64,000 bases of DNA, from contig BDSL01000119.1 of NCBI GenBank assembly GCA_003116995.1, positions 186,001 through 250,000 of the forward strand. The letters are read 5' to 3'. Both the position numbers and the translations under genes were made by a program. Each line of letters starts with the position of its first letter. Within the stretch, counting starts at the first letter, position 1. This document shows positions 10,600 through 22,800 of the stretch, piece after piece. The notes below the pieces were generated by a model. That model was not told where the DNA came from. It was given only the letters and a program-made list of their open reading frames with translations, and searched no databases. The DNA comes from Yamagishiella unicocca. Lineage: Eukaryota > Chlorophyta > Chlorophyceae > Chlamydomonadales > Volvocaceae.

Positions 10600-12160
10600 G
10601 CAGCACCACCGTCAGTAAGTCATCTCATCCCGCACCCGAAGCCGCCGTCCATTAAAGATATTACGGCACCCAGCAGTACTACTAGGACATAAATACAGAA
10701 CCGCCATGTTTGGATTTGGATTTGGATTCGACAGGCGAGTGCGCGCTGCCTGCCCGCTCGCTGCGGCAGGCTGCGGCCGCTTCTCCCCAACTTTTTCATA
10801 CGTTCAGCATGGTGTAGCCAAGATAAGCCAAGATAAGACATACAGCAAAGCCATGCATCTACGTAGTGGCGTCTTCAGGAGCTTCGCTAGCTCTTAGTTA
10901 GGTTGGGCAATTGGACGACCTCCCTGTTATACATCTACAGCTACAGAGGAGGCCCCACACACATTCGTAAAAGATATCAAACAACACTTTCGGCACCAGC
11001 TACGACGACAAGGCCAGCAGCGACAAGGCTTACTTGGCAAAGGCTGAATACCCAGCAGCGGCCTGGCCTGCCTGCATGCAGAGCCATGCGATGAGCCCCC
11101 TCGCCTTCGTTTACGCAAGCTGGAACTCATCGCTTGACTACCGGTACTGCCAAAGCAAGCGGTCTTTAAGATTTATCCCTACCTCCCTTACATTTTTCTG
11201 CTCCTGCGATACAACACCGAGCACGCACGTAAAACAGGGTAAAACCGGCACCCAGACGCCACTTAACTTGTCCATCCCAGCTGGCGGCAGCAGCAGTCGT
11301 CCATCCTGCCCGCCAGGATATGCCGGTACATTCCGCCTACTACCCGCCGCCGCTTCATGAGAACCATACATGCCTTTCGAACCACCAGCAGAGGCGCCCT
11401 ATCTACGCCCGTCGTTCGGGCGGGAGTAAACCACATATGTATCAAATGCCATCGCTTACGTTTGGAAGGCCCAAAATGTCGTTCATACCTTTTGTCGACA
11501 TACAACCGGCTCACCCGTTATCCAAGCAAGCACAGGCGCCTGGAGATTGTGAAGGCCGGGCATCACGGCACCGCCGCCGTGCGTGCATATAACCTCCACC
11601 CCCCACGCACCACATACAGCACTCTACACACGCAACCGGAGCGACGTAATCACGCAACACCTAGTTCAGCCTCGCTCGAGGTGATCGACGTCTGCCATGT
11701 GCTCTACGTTGCTTGGAGCACATATATGCAGAGCACTGGTCGATGTTAACTGTCAGCCATCAACAACGCAACGGCGTCCGTCAACGCGCAAGCTAAGCAA
11801 GTCTGTCCCACTACTCGCACACGCGCTACTATTGTCAGCCATCAACAACGCAACGGCGTCCGTCAACGCGCAAGCTAAGCAAGTCTGTCCCACTACTCGC
11901 ACACGCGCTACTATTGTTTGGCGAACACGCCCAGCTGCGGTAAAGGGACACATGCCGAATTTCGCGGCGGTGGGCTATCTGTATAAACGCTCATGTTTTT
12001 CGCGCGCAGCCTACTGCAGCCTACTGCGCGTAGGTGGGTACGTAAACGCCACTGCGTCGCAATTTCCGGAAGTCTCGCAACTCAGTTAACCACAGTAGCA
12101 GTGAACTAACACAAACATATCGTGGCCATTGGTAGATAGGCGCACCTTCCCAATAATGAT
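10600..12160. other. Non-coding stretch with one tandem duplication
   Basis: No gene could be supported here. It contains a short TTTGGA run near 10710 and an 82-bp tandem duplication at 11752-11915. Confidence 0.5.
11752..11915. repeat. 82-bp perfect tandem duplication
   Basis: Two adjacent copies, 11752-11833 and 11834-11915, both begin GTCAGCCATCAACAACGC and end CGCGCTACTATT. I saw no difference between them, which suggests a recent event. Confidence 0.93.
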
Positions 12161-13624
12161 TTATGTAAAATGTACGATGCCGCCCCGCCGGCCGCAGGAC
12201 GGCGACGTCATGCAGATGTTGGTGCTGCTATCAGCGATGCCACAGCAAGCGGCGGCGCCGGCGATTCGGCCGTTGTTGCTGTTGTAATCAGAGAGCGCCT
12301 GTGCTTGTGAGGTGCACGCGTGCAGAGTGGATGCGCCACAGTAGACACAGGAATCGCAACAGCAGCCGGTGCAGCGGAGTGCCTTGCGTACAGCCGATAC
12401 AGAAACCGCCGTACCCCGCAGCAGCTGCTGTTGCCGCCCGGGCATTTCCTTTTCAGGGGCTAGCTGCGGCGCCACTGCCACCGCCACCGCCGCCGTTGGC
12501 GTCTTTGGCGACCCATCATGGCGACCGAGGCTGCTGTCGCATTTGCCCACATCCAGCCGCAGGGCCTCTTTCCTGTTTGGCGCGATGGACAGAGTCCGAA
12601 CAGGCCCCCAGCTGTCGTCCTCTGCCGTTGGCGTGCAGCTGCTGCTGGGAAGTTGGATGTTTGATGTCTTTCCCTCTGGAATGCGAGTCACCCCCAGGCC
12701 GCACCCCAGCGGCAGCTGGACTGCTGGGAGCGACAGGCTTTCCAGCAGGCCTTTCCAACCACTGGAAGCACCGCCAGCGGCATGGGCATTGTCCGACGTG
12801 TCACTATGCACGACATGGCAGTCGTCAATCGCGCTCGTCGGGATTAGCGCACTGCAGCGGTAGTGCCCGTCTGGTGGTTCAAGGGCAGCAGGTGCAGAAG
12901 GGCTGCCGTGAAGTGGGTGAAAACCGATGGAGCAGCGTTGCTTCACTGCCGCCGCCCCTGGAGCTGCTGCTTGCTTCACTACTGCTGCCGCCCCTGGAGC
13001 TGCTGCTTGATTAACTGCCGCCGCCCCTGGAGCTGCCGCTGTTGGAGCAGCTTCGAGGCATCCCTCGGCAAAGGCTAAACCCCAGTAGCTTGAGGGCAGA
13101 GATGACGACAGCAGCAGCTCTTGCAGCGGGCACTGCTGCTGCCGCCCAGTTGAAGCCTCGTCATCGTCCAAAAATAAGGACGACGTTAGAAAACCAGGGA
13201 CATCATTGCTCGCCTGGCTGGTGCCCAACCATACAATCTCAGGGTAGCAGCCGTAAGCGGCCGATGGTGGGATGCACTCGTTATTTTGTCCAGATTCCCC
13301 CCCGGAGGGTAGTTGCCACCGGTAGCCCGCCGAGGTCAGCTCCGATGACAGGAGCTCTTGCAGCGGGCATTGCTGCGGCCGCCGACCCCGACTCCACTGC
13401 CTCTGCTTTTGTCCAGTCATGTCATCATTATCTGAGAGTGATGACGAAGCCGACGAAGTAAATGGCGATGAGGTTAGAAAGCCCGGAGCAGCAGTGTTGG
13501 CCTGGCTGGTGCCCAACCACACCACCTCCGCAGGACCGCGGCTGCAGTAAGCCACCAGCGCCGATGGCCCAGCGCCGATGTGGGAGTGCAGCTGCAGGCG
13601 CTCTTCTGCGTAACCCTGCTGGAC

Positions 13625-13657
<33 letters not shown>

Positions 13658-13658
13658 T

Positions 13659-13717
<59 letters not shown>

Positions 13718-13834
13718 CTGCTGTTGTTGTTGTTGTTGCTGCTGCGGTGGCATGGCTGCGGCAGCGATGGAGGTACACAGTAGTCGCAATTGATACCTGC
13801 ACGCACATAGAGCAGGCATCGTCAACATACACAT
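12161..13834 (-). CDS. Hypothetical single-exon polyglutamine protein with a duplicated motif
   Basis: An uninterrupted 557-codon ORF with no need for introns. The first ATG is at 13834; an in-frame ATG directly before the glutamine run (MPPQQQ) could be the true start. The N-terminus carries about 46 glutamines coded by mixed CAA and CAG. Next come two diverged units of about 90 residues, each with VWLGTSQA, PGFLTSS and QQCPLQELL. A three-fold AAPGAAAV repeat and a Cys-rich C-terminus (GCCCDSCVYCG) follow. No known family was recognised. Conservation of the duplicated motif at the protein level is the best argument that it is translated. It has no neighbouring gene within 2 kb except retrotransposon ends. 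Confidence 0.5.
13617..13750. repeat. CAG/CAA trinucleotide tract
   Basis: Plus strand shows CTG and TTG triplets in mixed order, reading as glutamine on the minus strand. The interruption of CAG by CAA suggests selection on the protein rather than a pure microsatellite. Confidence 0.9.
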
Positions 13835-14389
13835 ACATATTGTTGGTGGTCGAACGAGTGCGGATATATATGTACGTAGGGGTGCATGTGTGCTCCATCG
13901 ATCCCGAGCGCAAGCATTTTGCGTGGCTCACGTACACATCAGACGCCGCCATGACGATGCAAGATAGACAGCTAAAAATGCAAGCAAGCAGGCAAGTGAG
14001 CCCGGGTGCGTGCATAGGTGTGCGAGTGATAAGTAAAAATGGTCGACCGGTGAGACGGAGCGACTGAGGCTGAAATTTCTTATCCTACATACGGCTGCGT
14101 GCGTTCACACTCGAATGTGCATGGACAGACGGACAGGCGCCCCAGAAGCCGTTAGCAGCTGCCGCGTGCATGTAATGCGGCAGCAGGCTGTTGACGCAGC
14201 CATGCGGATGCATGGCACCAAGAGAGCGGGACCTCGCAGGCAGCCCACGACCTGAGGGCGGTCTGACGAAGAAAAAAGAGCAGTCGCACCTGCCCGGAAG
14301 GCGGTGAGCAGCACCAGGCTCACAGCTGAAAAGCAGCACTTGGTATGAATGCATGCCCCAGCTACCGACAGTCAATCCTCGACGGCTCG

Positions 14390-14545
14390 CGGGGCAGCAG
14401 CCACCCATCCGTGTCGCAACGAAGTAGTGCTCGCAACGTGAGCTTGAACCCCGACACCGCCAGCGCACGCACCTGCTGGATGAGCTCGTCTGATGCGGGC
14501 TCTCGCTTATTTGGTGGCTTCCGCTGTTGCGGGTCGCCCGGTCGT
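14390..14545 (-). other. Possible short coding remnant
   Basis: One minus-strand frame reads DELIQQVRALAVSGFKLTL, then LLRCDTDGWLLPRE and a stop shortly after. It looks like the end of a globular protein but has no identified upstream exons. Function is unknown. It could equally be part of a degraded mobile element. Confidence 0.2.
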
Positions 14546-14599
14546 CAGCACGCACGATGGCAGCTCCGCTCACGGCGACGTGCAGTGCACCTCAAGCAA

Positions 14600-15540
14600 T
14601 GAGACCGCCACACGGGCCGGCTGAGTATCTGTAGTGACGTTTCCTGAAATTTTGCGATATTATTTTCAGCAGGTGGAGGTGGCAAGTAAGTGCGCCGTCC
14701 ACACTTTGTTGCCGCAATTTCTGCCCGGCTGCAGCGTTGCGACAACTACTCACAAGGTTGGAGAATTTTTGTTTTCTCCAAGTCTGCAAGTTAAATGGGA
14801 CGCCTTTGGTCGCAGAACTCGAGTGGCTGCGCCCGAGAATGCAGGGAACCACAACAGCGCTTCTTGAAGTCCAATTTCACGAATTGCAATTAACGTTCTT
14901 AGCAGGCTCTCGGATTTCAGTGAAATGCATACGGTAGGCCCACCCTGCCTGCCGTACTAACGCGCACCTGATGCATCGCCCAGTGGGCGAGCTGAAATTA
15001 TATAGCTATAGCTCTGCGGAACGAGCTCTATATTTCTGGTCATTTCGATGGAAGTGAAGGTCCTTAAACCCTTAGCCATATGAAAGAGCAACACAGAAAA
15101 GTGATTATCGGGACCGACAAAGCTACAGGCCTGACGTAGGTCAAGAAATCGTCACTGATTTGTACTTCAATATTGAATATTTGATTGCATGTGACGCATA
15201 TAATGTAATGAAGAGCAGCTCACACACCGACGTGGTTTCCCACTCTCTTGACAAATACCGGTAGCAGTTAGCCCTGTAAAATATCTTGACTAGATGATAC
15301 TTGTAGCGACACCGCAGCTGCATGGCATGGTGCGTGGTGGCTGGGTGCCCGCAGGGCAGCAGCCTGTTGACTGTCCGCATCAATTGTTGGCTTGCAACAG
15401 GCTACGTATGTGCGTGAAAACTTCTCAGACATCCCTTTACGAACCCACGACCGAGATTACTGCTAGAAGCATTCGTAATCCACAAGAGCCCCGATCAAGT
15501 TGCAGGCACGCAAGGCCGGCCGCGGCAGCTTTCTTATTCA
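14600..15540. other. No gene seen
   Basis: AT-richer sequence without an ORF of coding character, a recognisable RNA gene or a tandem repeat. Confidence 0.5.
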
Positions 15541-15544
15541 ACAA

Positions 15545-16200
15545 TAGTAAGATGTTGCAGTGTGATCAAGTCCGGGCGAACCCAGGACAAGAAGAGGGGC
15601 CCCAAGACCGTGGCCTCACCATATGAGGACCGGGGATGAACCCAGCCCTACCCAGCAGACGCCCCGCCCCGCCCAAGGTCACAGAGACGCTGGGCAAACC
15701 CAGGACAAGCGGGGGGACCCACATCGAGCCCTCAGGGACGACTGCAGGGGCAATAGTACCGGACTTGGCCTTATTGCTCATTACTGCCGTATCGCGTTAC
15801 AGCAGAAGAAGGGGTCGAATGGCCAGCATTCAGCTCTCAGCTGGCCAGCCACCCGGTGTAGAGGCCAGCACTCCGAGACACAAAATCCAGAAGATAACCG
15901 AAAGACGCGCGCCCCTGACACCCACTCATACTGAGACTGCACTAGTGGCCGACAGTGATGACAGCACCATATTGCACCACTTTGCACCCCGCGCCGAAAC
16001 AAACGCGACAAACGCGGCCTGCAAGGCGACAAGAAAGGAGCGCCCTGAAAGGCGACGAAACCACCCCAACCAAACGGGCGCCCCGCACGGCGCCGGGGGC
16101 GCCCCGTACTGAGACCGGAGCGGCGCCCCCGACGTCGAGTGCAGCAGATCTGAGCAAACGTCCGCTACCCAGGGGAGGAGGGTGGGAATGTTAGAGGCCG
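15545..16200 (+). mobile_element. Dispersed repeat family B, copy 1 (possible LTR-element remnant)
   Basis: Shares the strings GGGCGAACCCAGGACAAG, CCCAGCAGACGCCCC and CACAGAGACGC with stretches at 35905-36170 and 43480-43665. The copy near 35910 begins TGGTATCAAGCCCGGG, which resembles a primer-binding site for initiator tRNA in plant LTR elements. No integrase, reverse transcriptase or clear long terminal repeats were found, so the class is unsettled. Confidence 0.5.
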
Positions 16201-17600
16201 CCGTCCCGGCAGAGGGACACGGCTCTATGGTACTATCAGCACAACGGCAGATACTGAGGACAGGCAGGCACGCAACCTATGCAGCAGCAGTCGCCGTACC
16301 AGTCGTCGTCCCCCCACCATGCGCTGGACACCTGCACGCCACGGCAGTCTATTCGCAATAAACAGCCTTATCTCATTTATACTTCACTCGATAAGCCATG
16401 TCATATTATTGTGACCCTACGGCAGCCGAATCGTCGTAAAACACTCATAAGCCACTCTTAAACGTCGTACGAGCCCTGTTACGAGGCTTCGCAAAAGGGT
16501 TCGTAGGAGGATACAAATTGTCGTTAGGAAACCCAGGAAAGTTCGTAAGTCGTCAACGTTTACGAGGCCATTACGAGGTTTATGCGACCTTCACGACGAC
16601 ACTTTTGATGACGTTACGAGCCTTCGTAGAAGGTATTTCAAGACAGCTATTAAGTAGTTTCATTAACATTTACGATGAAGGGTGGGTGGGTGGGAAACAA
16701 AACTCGGCGAGTCGCGATCAGCGAACCAGACACTCCCGCGCGACTACTGCACGCCCGCGGATCCGAAACTAGATGGCTATCCGCACTCCGCAGACCTGAA
16801 CAGCCAGGTGCGTAGCGACAACTCTTCTAAGTGAGGTGAACGGAGGAACAACACGGCGCCGTCGCCTCGGCCAACAACACCAGGCCCAGGCCCCCTCCTG
16901 GAGCGCCCAGGCCAACTACCTCTTAGGACCGAATTTTAGAATAGCTTAAAATTTACTTACGAAGGCCTTAGGAGTCATACGAGCCCATTAACACGGCCCT
17001 CTTAATAGCTATGGATCCTATTAAGAGCTGTCGTTATTAGACGTTCATGCATAGGAGGGTTAGGTACATCGCTGACAGTCCTCAAATCGGTGATTATTAT
17101 GGGCGGACTATGTTACGATATTGCCAATCACTGCTGTAGTTCAAACTGGCCAACAGGCCATGACTGAACCGGTCAAGCTGTTGCCTAGCATGCGATCCAC
17201 TGAATCAGGGTAATAAAAGACGTTCAAATAATAGTAGAGATCAGTATTATTTCATGTATGCATGCGTATGTATGCGCACACACGTACTTCACGGCCAGGG
17301 ACAGTCCGGTCGTCCGGTCCGACCGACAGGTAGGTCCGGTCGACCGGACCGGACGTTCTTTCCGTACACACTCCTGATCAAAATTATTCCATGATTATCT
17401 TTTTGGAAATGTCGAAGATATCAAGAGGCCGGTCAGGTCGTCATTGCAGCACTTCACACAGCTAGCTTCTTGCGTTAGGAACCGTTGCCACACCGACCCC
17501 GGGTCGTGGAGCCGATTGTACCGTTCGAACCCACTGCCACTCCCGCGGCGGACTCTGTCACGCAACGACACTAGCGTGCTATTATCTGGCGTAGCAGGGC
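16200..17600. other. Non-coding stretch with TTACGAGG-type motifs
   Basis: Between 16440 and 16680 the motif TTACGAG recurs in loosely similar units. Related wording (TTTACGAGGCTTG, TTTTACGACG) reappears near 25325-25470, so this may be a degraded mobile sequence. A CCGGTC-rich stretch lies at 17305-17360. No gene was seen. Confidence 0.4.
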
Positions 17601-17604
17601 ACAG

Positions 17605-18650
17605 CAGGGCTGGTGCTGCCCCCTCCGGGGATGCAGCAATGTGTTTGAGATGTCGTGGTGCTAGCGGCTGTCAGAGCGATGGAGGCTGGGCGGCGGTACA
17701 TGGCGGCTGTGCTAAAGGCGTCGGATGGGGGCTCACCTGGCGTCAGTTTGCGTGATCGTGCGATTCGGCATGGGGTAGTGGACTTTTGGTCCCATTTGCG
17801 GGGTTTCGCAGCAGGTCCCAACTAAGGGGTGAGGAGAGGTTGGTCCCCACCACCCGGCTGACTGGTGCTCCTGTGGGAGATCCCTTTTTGCTCCCCCTTA
17901 CTCCAGGCTGGGTGCTGGCCTGGTGTGGGCGGAATTTTCTTGCGTCTCATGTGGGAGGCTTCTGTTCATTTTGTTGCGGCGCTCTGCTGGTTGTTCAGAT
18001 CGAGGGGCTGCTTGAAATACGAACGGCGTAGTAGTATTCGCTGGAGTGGGCTCCAGACCTTAAAGGATAGAGCCATCGGGCGCATCGCCTGGCACTGAAA
18101 GACACAAGGAAAGCAAGGAAGACCGACGGTTCCGATAGGCAAACCACCCAGACGCCTTACAACCGAGAGCCCAGAGCAAACAACAAGCACCACTACACAG
18201 GGGGAGATTGCGCTGATGGCGCCCCTGCGCGTGGCCACCAGCATCCCAAGCAGACCCCCGAAAGGAGAGAAGAGGCAGCAGCACGCCTCAGCAGTACAAC
18301 CTGCTGCTGTTTTGCCTCTGGGCTGTCGGCTGGTTGTAACGGTCACAGTGGGTTCCAGACCAAGAGGTAGAACCATCGGGCGCATCGCCTGACACTGAGA
18401 AAGACGGAGGAAACAAAGACCGACATGCTGGTGTTGCGGTGTTTTGCCTATGTTCCGGTGCACGTCGGTTTCTGTCTCATTCGTCTCCTTTAGTGTCAGG
18501 CGATGTGCCCGATGGTTCTACCTCCTGGTCTGGAACCCACTTGTACAGTTATTACTACAACCGGACACCCCCCAAAATCCCGGAAAAGTCCCACACCCGG
18601 AACGGGCCGACGCCAATAGCGAGATGGGAAGAACCAATGCATGGCCATCG
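17605..18650. mobile_element. Nested fragments of non-LTR retrotransposon 3' ends
   Basis: At least five fragments abut. A plus-strand end (17605-18012) carries the degraded ATGCAGCAATGTGTTTG coding end. Two minus-strand ends follow (18047-18300 and about 18330-18430), with GTAACGGTCACAGTGGG at the terminus of the second. Then come a plus-strand 3' end (18430-18572) and a short minus-strand piece (18575-18640). All belong to the family that ends near CCCACTGTAACCGTTAC. None retains an open coding frame. Confidence 0.7.
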
Positions 18651-18654
18651 ATCA

Positions 18655-19213
18655 TACCATCGTAGAGTTTTGGGCCCTGCTGAGGGGCTTTGCTGCGCTG
18701 GGGCTTCCCCAGAAAGGCTGGGATGCAGTGGGGCCTCGGCATCCTTTCTTGCGGGTGGTCGCCAATCGCCTTGTGTGCGGGGGACCGGCTGAGGTACTGG
18801 TGGATTCCTGATCGGCTCGGGTTGTCGTGGGGAGCGGGATTTCCCGTGCTTCATACTTTCTGGCTATATAGGCGTGTTGAGCCCTACTAGGGGTCCGTGC
18901 CTTACCGGTATGGGATGAGAGGTGGCTGGTTCCGATGTTTGTATCGTTGCGGCGCTTCACTGGTTTGTCGGATGCTGGGCTGTTAGGTTGGTTGGTGGCC
19001 AGTTCCTGATAGGGGAGCCTCTAGTGCACATTCCCCCTGGGGTGCTGGCTGCTGCTCTGTATGCCTACGGCCTGTCAATTTGGTGTTCTGGTGGTTTGCC
19101 TTTGTTTCGGTGCATGTCGGTATTTGTTTCCTCCGTCTTGTTCAGTGTCAGGCGATGCGCCCGATGGTTCTACCTCTTGGTCTGGAACCCACTGTAACCG
19201 TTACAACAACAAC
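18655..19213 (+). mobile_element. Non-LTR retrotransposon 3' end with last coding residues
   Basis: The 5' part encodes the same C-terminal residues as 27780-27925, including FWALL, the GFAALGLPQ-like stretch and LYRRVEP before the stop. The common 3' untranslated region follows, ending CCCACTGTAACCGTTAC. An extra 3' end segment in the same orientation follows at 19218-19292. Confidence 0.8.
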
Positions 19214-19334
19214 CAGCAGTGTCAGGCGATGTGCCCAATGGTTCTATCTTCTGGTCTGGAACCCAGTGCAACAGTTACTACAACCAGAATGATCCGAGAA
19301 GGGGGCATGGTTACAGGGACCCACTGGAAAGCTT

Positions 19335-19425
19335 GTTTCGCGCCCTTTTTCGTGTTGGAGCCCAAAGCAAAAAGGGAACTCCCGCAGGAGCACCAGCCAG
19401 TCGGGACCTAATCCGACCCCTCTCA
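19335..19425 (-). mobile_element. Non-LTR retrotransposon untranslated fragment
   Basis: Matches the minus-strand segment at 44810-44890 (CAGGAGCACCAGCCAG, then CCTAATCCGACCCC). Too short to say more. Confidence 0.55.
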
Positions 19426-19559
19426 GCGAGCGTGTAGTGACGCAATACGTCATTGACAGAGTGCTGGCACGACGCATAGCAGTGGCGACCATACTGAGTA
19501 CGGCGGAGCGCCAGGCCGGCATTGTGTCGCGAACAGCCCCACTGCCTGAATGGGAAAGC

Positions 19560-19832
19560 CGACCCTACCGCCCACATAGGAGAGCCGGCCCCACCAAATA
19601 AATAAATTCCTTGCGTTACAGGACCCCGACGCTGGGGTACGACACCTGACCGTGTCATAAGCTCTGTATCTCCACCCCCATCAACGACAACCTCGACCAG
19701 CAGGTTCAACCACAAACCTACTTGCCCACAAGTGGGGCACCCGGTAACTACCGGGGAGGGGCCGGGGAATCGAACCACCGATCTCTGGACAGAATGCCAG
19801 TGTCTTAACCAATTAGACGAACCCCCCACCGC
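19560..19832 (-). mobile_element. tRNA-derived SINE-like sequence
   Basis: The minus strand begins with a tRNA-like head at about 19825-19760: a D-arm-like TTCGTCTAATTGGTTAAGA, an anticodon-like loop reading TCT, and a B-box-like GGTTCGATTCC. The anticodon stem, T stem and acceptor stem are imperfect, and a non-tRNA body follows down to a TTTATTTATT-type tail. This is the arrangement of a SINE rather than a working tRNA-Arg. Confidence 0.45.
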
Positions 19833-19844
19833 CCACAAGGGAGA

Positions 19845-22800
19845 GAGAGAGACCGCGTTACAGTGGCCGCACGACAGGCGGCACCCGCCCTTATCCCGGC
19901 GGGAAAGCACTGCGGAAGAGACACGGAACCAAGGTCGGGTACGGGCAACAGCAGGCAAACAGCATCATGCAAAGTCAGCACAAGCGACGGCAGGACACGG
20001 CCCCATGCAGGCCACCCTTACGCGTCAAAACCACCACAAAAGCCCCCATTGGCTCACCTGCCCATCACCCGCACCACTCGTATCTCGAACCAGCAAAGGT
20101 GGCACCAGGAAAGAAAGAACGAAAGAACAAACAGCAGCCAAGGCAGGCTAGCTAGGGCGGCATGGCGCACATGAGCCGACCCCCGGTTACGAACAAAAAT
20201 GGGTGGTCCACCCCCACGTCACCCCAGTCCTTGCGGGGCAAACCCAAGCCCGCAAAGTCCCGCAGCAAGGCCCAGAACTTAGCAAGGAGGCCAGAACGCA
20301 TAGCAGCAGGGAGGGTGGTGCCGGAGAGCCGATGAGAGTGTATGTACCGGCGCGCCCACTCCATCGCGTTGAGCGCCGCCAACGCCACCACATCCCACAC
20401 ACACTGCAGCACAGTGGTCGGATCCGGCGACACACACAACCACACATGCTCACGCGTGACCCCGCACCCACAGCAGACTTCCAGTTCATCCCAGAGCGGG
20501 CGGACGAGGGGGCAAGACCAAAAGTGATGCAAGCGCGGCGACTCGGCCACACCCGCTGCAGCGGGGTAACAGCCGCAAGCACACGGTTCGGGTGGGACCA
20601 GCGGGAGGTGAGAGGAGCCCGGCATGGGCACCCCGTCAACCGCCAGCCGCCAGAGGACCTCCTTCCACCGCGGCTCCCACTTAAGACGCGTCCACAACCG
20701 CCGCCATACCGCGCGTAACGCCACAAGGGCCGCCTCGGGCGTGGCAGCCACAGCAGGGGACAGCCCGAGCGCCTCCCGCACATACGCCGCATGACAGGCC
20801 TGCCTGGGGCGCTCCAGTTCCGCCGCTTGGAGCAGGGTGCCCAGCTTGACGGTGAAGGAGGTGAGGGGCAGCACGGCGTCCACACCCAGCCGCCACCCCA
20901 GGCGAGCAAGGAGGAGAGCATCCACCTCGTCAGGCGACGGCGGGGCGGGGCCATCGGGCGCCAGGCGAGCAGCAGCGAGCCATGCGGGCGAGATGTCAGA
21001 AAGGAGAGCGGCCACCGCAGCCCGCGCCGCGATGCGATCTTGGAGCGCACCCATGGCCAGCTCGGAGGGCGCCAGCTCGTGCCGTACGAGCGTCGTCCAG
21101 CGCTCAGCCAGCCGGCTGAAGATGGCCATGCCCGGCGTCGTCGCCAGGGCATGGGCGCGCTCCACCTCAAACGCGGTCATAGCGTCCTGCACCCGGACGG
21201 CGTCGCCGACGGTCAGCAGGCGGCGGCACATGGTGAGGGGGCCATGGATAGCCTCCAACCCCGGCCGCCGGCCCGGCGCCCCCGCGTTGGGCAGGAGCGG
21301 GTTGCCCCACAGCGGCGCGTTGAAGCACCAGACGCCCGGCTCCAGGGGGGGGTCCGCGACGTCAGACAGGGGGGGGAGGTGACCGAGGCTCGTGGCAAGC
21401 CGGTGGATGTCCGGGGGCAAGCTTAAGGGGGCGCCGAGCCACGGGCCATCCGGGCGAGCTGTGGTGACGGCCAGCGGGCGGAAGGCAGGGTGGAGGGTAG
21501 AGAGGAAGGAGACCGCAATCCGGATCCACGGCGCGCGGGCAGCCGGGGGCTGCAGCGCGGAGCGGGCGACCGTCAGGCTCCACTTGGCATGCCGGCTGAG
21601 GACATGCAGCCGAAGGGGCAGTACACCGAAGCCGCCGATGGTGGGATGACCGGAGAGCAGGCGGAGGGGGACACCAGTGAAACGGCGCTGGGCGTCATCA
21701 GGGCCTAGCTCCCGATCCACCAGCTTTGCTACAAGGGCCATGATGCCAGCAAGGACCTCCGCCGGCGGCAGCCCCGAGTGCTCCATGTGGTACGTCGCCA
21801 TATGGAGAGCATAAGCTGCAGCCGCAGTGGCACGGCCGAACATCGACAGGGCCATGCGGGAGATTTTTTGGAGACGGCGGCGGGCCTCCGACATCCGTGA
21901 CGCCCAATCGAGGACGGGGGCGGCAGGCGGATTGGTGAAGGGGATGCCCAGCGCCACCGCAGCGGGCACGATCCGAAGGCCAGCGAGGGCAGGGGGCGGG
22001 GGAGAAGGGGAGGGGCGAGGCACCCCGGGAGCGGTGGCGGCAAGGGACGGCGATGTGGAGGGACCCGGGGCGGCCAGGGCGCCAGCGGCTGCGGCGAGGG
22101 CGCCCACGACCACGACAGCTGCAGCACCGCGGCCACGACGCCGACGACCGCGGCGAGCCAGCCCTGGTGGGCGCGCCAGGCGAGGCGGGTGACGGGCGAC
22201 GGGGGAGCTGGCGGCGCCAGCAGGGGCGGCTGGGGCGGCTGGAGCGGCTGGGGCGGCCGGGGCAGTGGGGGCGGCAGTGACGGCCGCGACGGCTGGGGCG
22301 TCAGGAGGCGTGGGAGACGCTGCGGCGGCGCCAGCGGCGGCCGGGGCTGCGGTCGTCAGCACCGTGGTGGCCGCGGCACCCGCGGCCGCCCCAGGAGCAC
22401 CACCGGCGGCAGCCGAACCGGCGGTCGCCAGCGCCTCGGCGGCCACTGCGACCAGGACGGCAGCCGCCGGCGCCACGGCAGCCGCGGCGGCCGGGGCGGC
22501 AGCCGCCTGCGGGGCAGCAGCAGCGGCGGCCAGGGCGGCAGCCACCGGCGCAGCGGCAGCAGCGGCGGCGGCCGGGGCGTCAGGAGGTACGGCGGCGGCG
22601 CCAGCGCCTGCCGGGGCGGCCTCCACCGGCGCCTCGGCAGCAGCGGCGCTCGGGGCGGCGGGTGAAGCGGCGGCACCGCCCGCAGCGGTCCACGCGGCGG
22701 CAGGGGCGGCGACGGCCGCCACCGCAGCGGCAAGGACGGCAGCCGGGGCGGCGGGCGCCGGCGCCACCTGGCGACCAGCCCACAGCAGCTCGACCTTGGA

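Noticed and set aside
13462..14067. Plus-strand Val/Ala/Leu-rich ORFs across the CTG/TTG tract
   Set aside because: They are antisense readings of the glutamine run, with monotonous composition and no other motif.
19760..19828. A functional tRNA-Arg(TCT) on the minus strand
   Set aside because: Anticodon stem, T stem and acceptor stem all contain mismatches, and a SINE-like body follows.
20203..22665. Many long plus-strand ORFs opposite the reverse transcriptase
   Set aside because: Antisense shadows caused by high GC and the GCN repeat; the minus strand carries the catalytic motifs.
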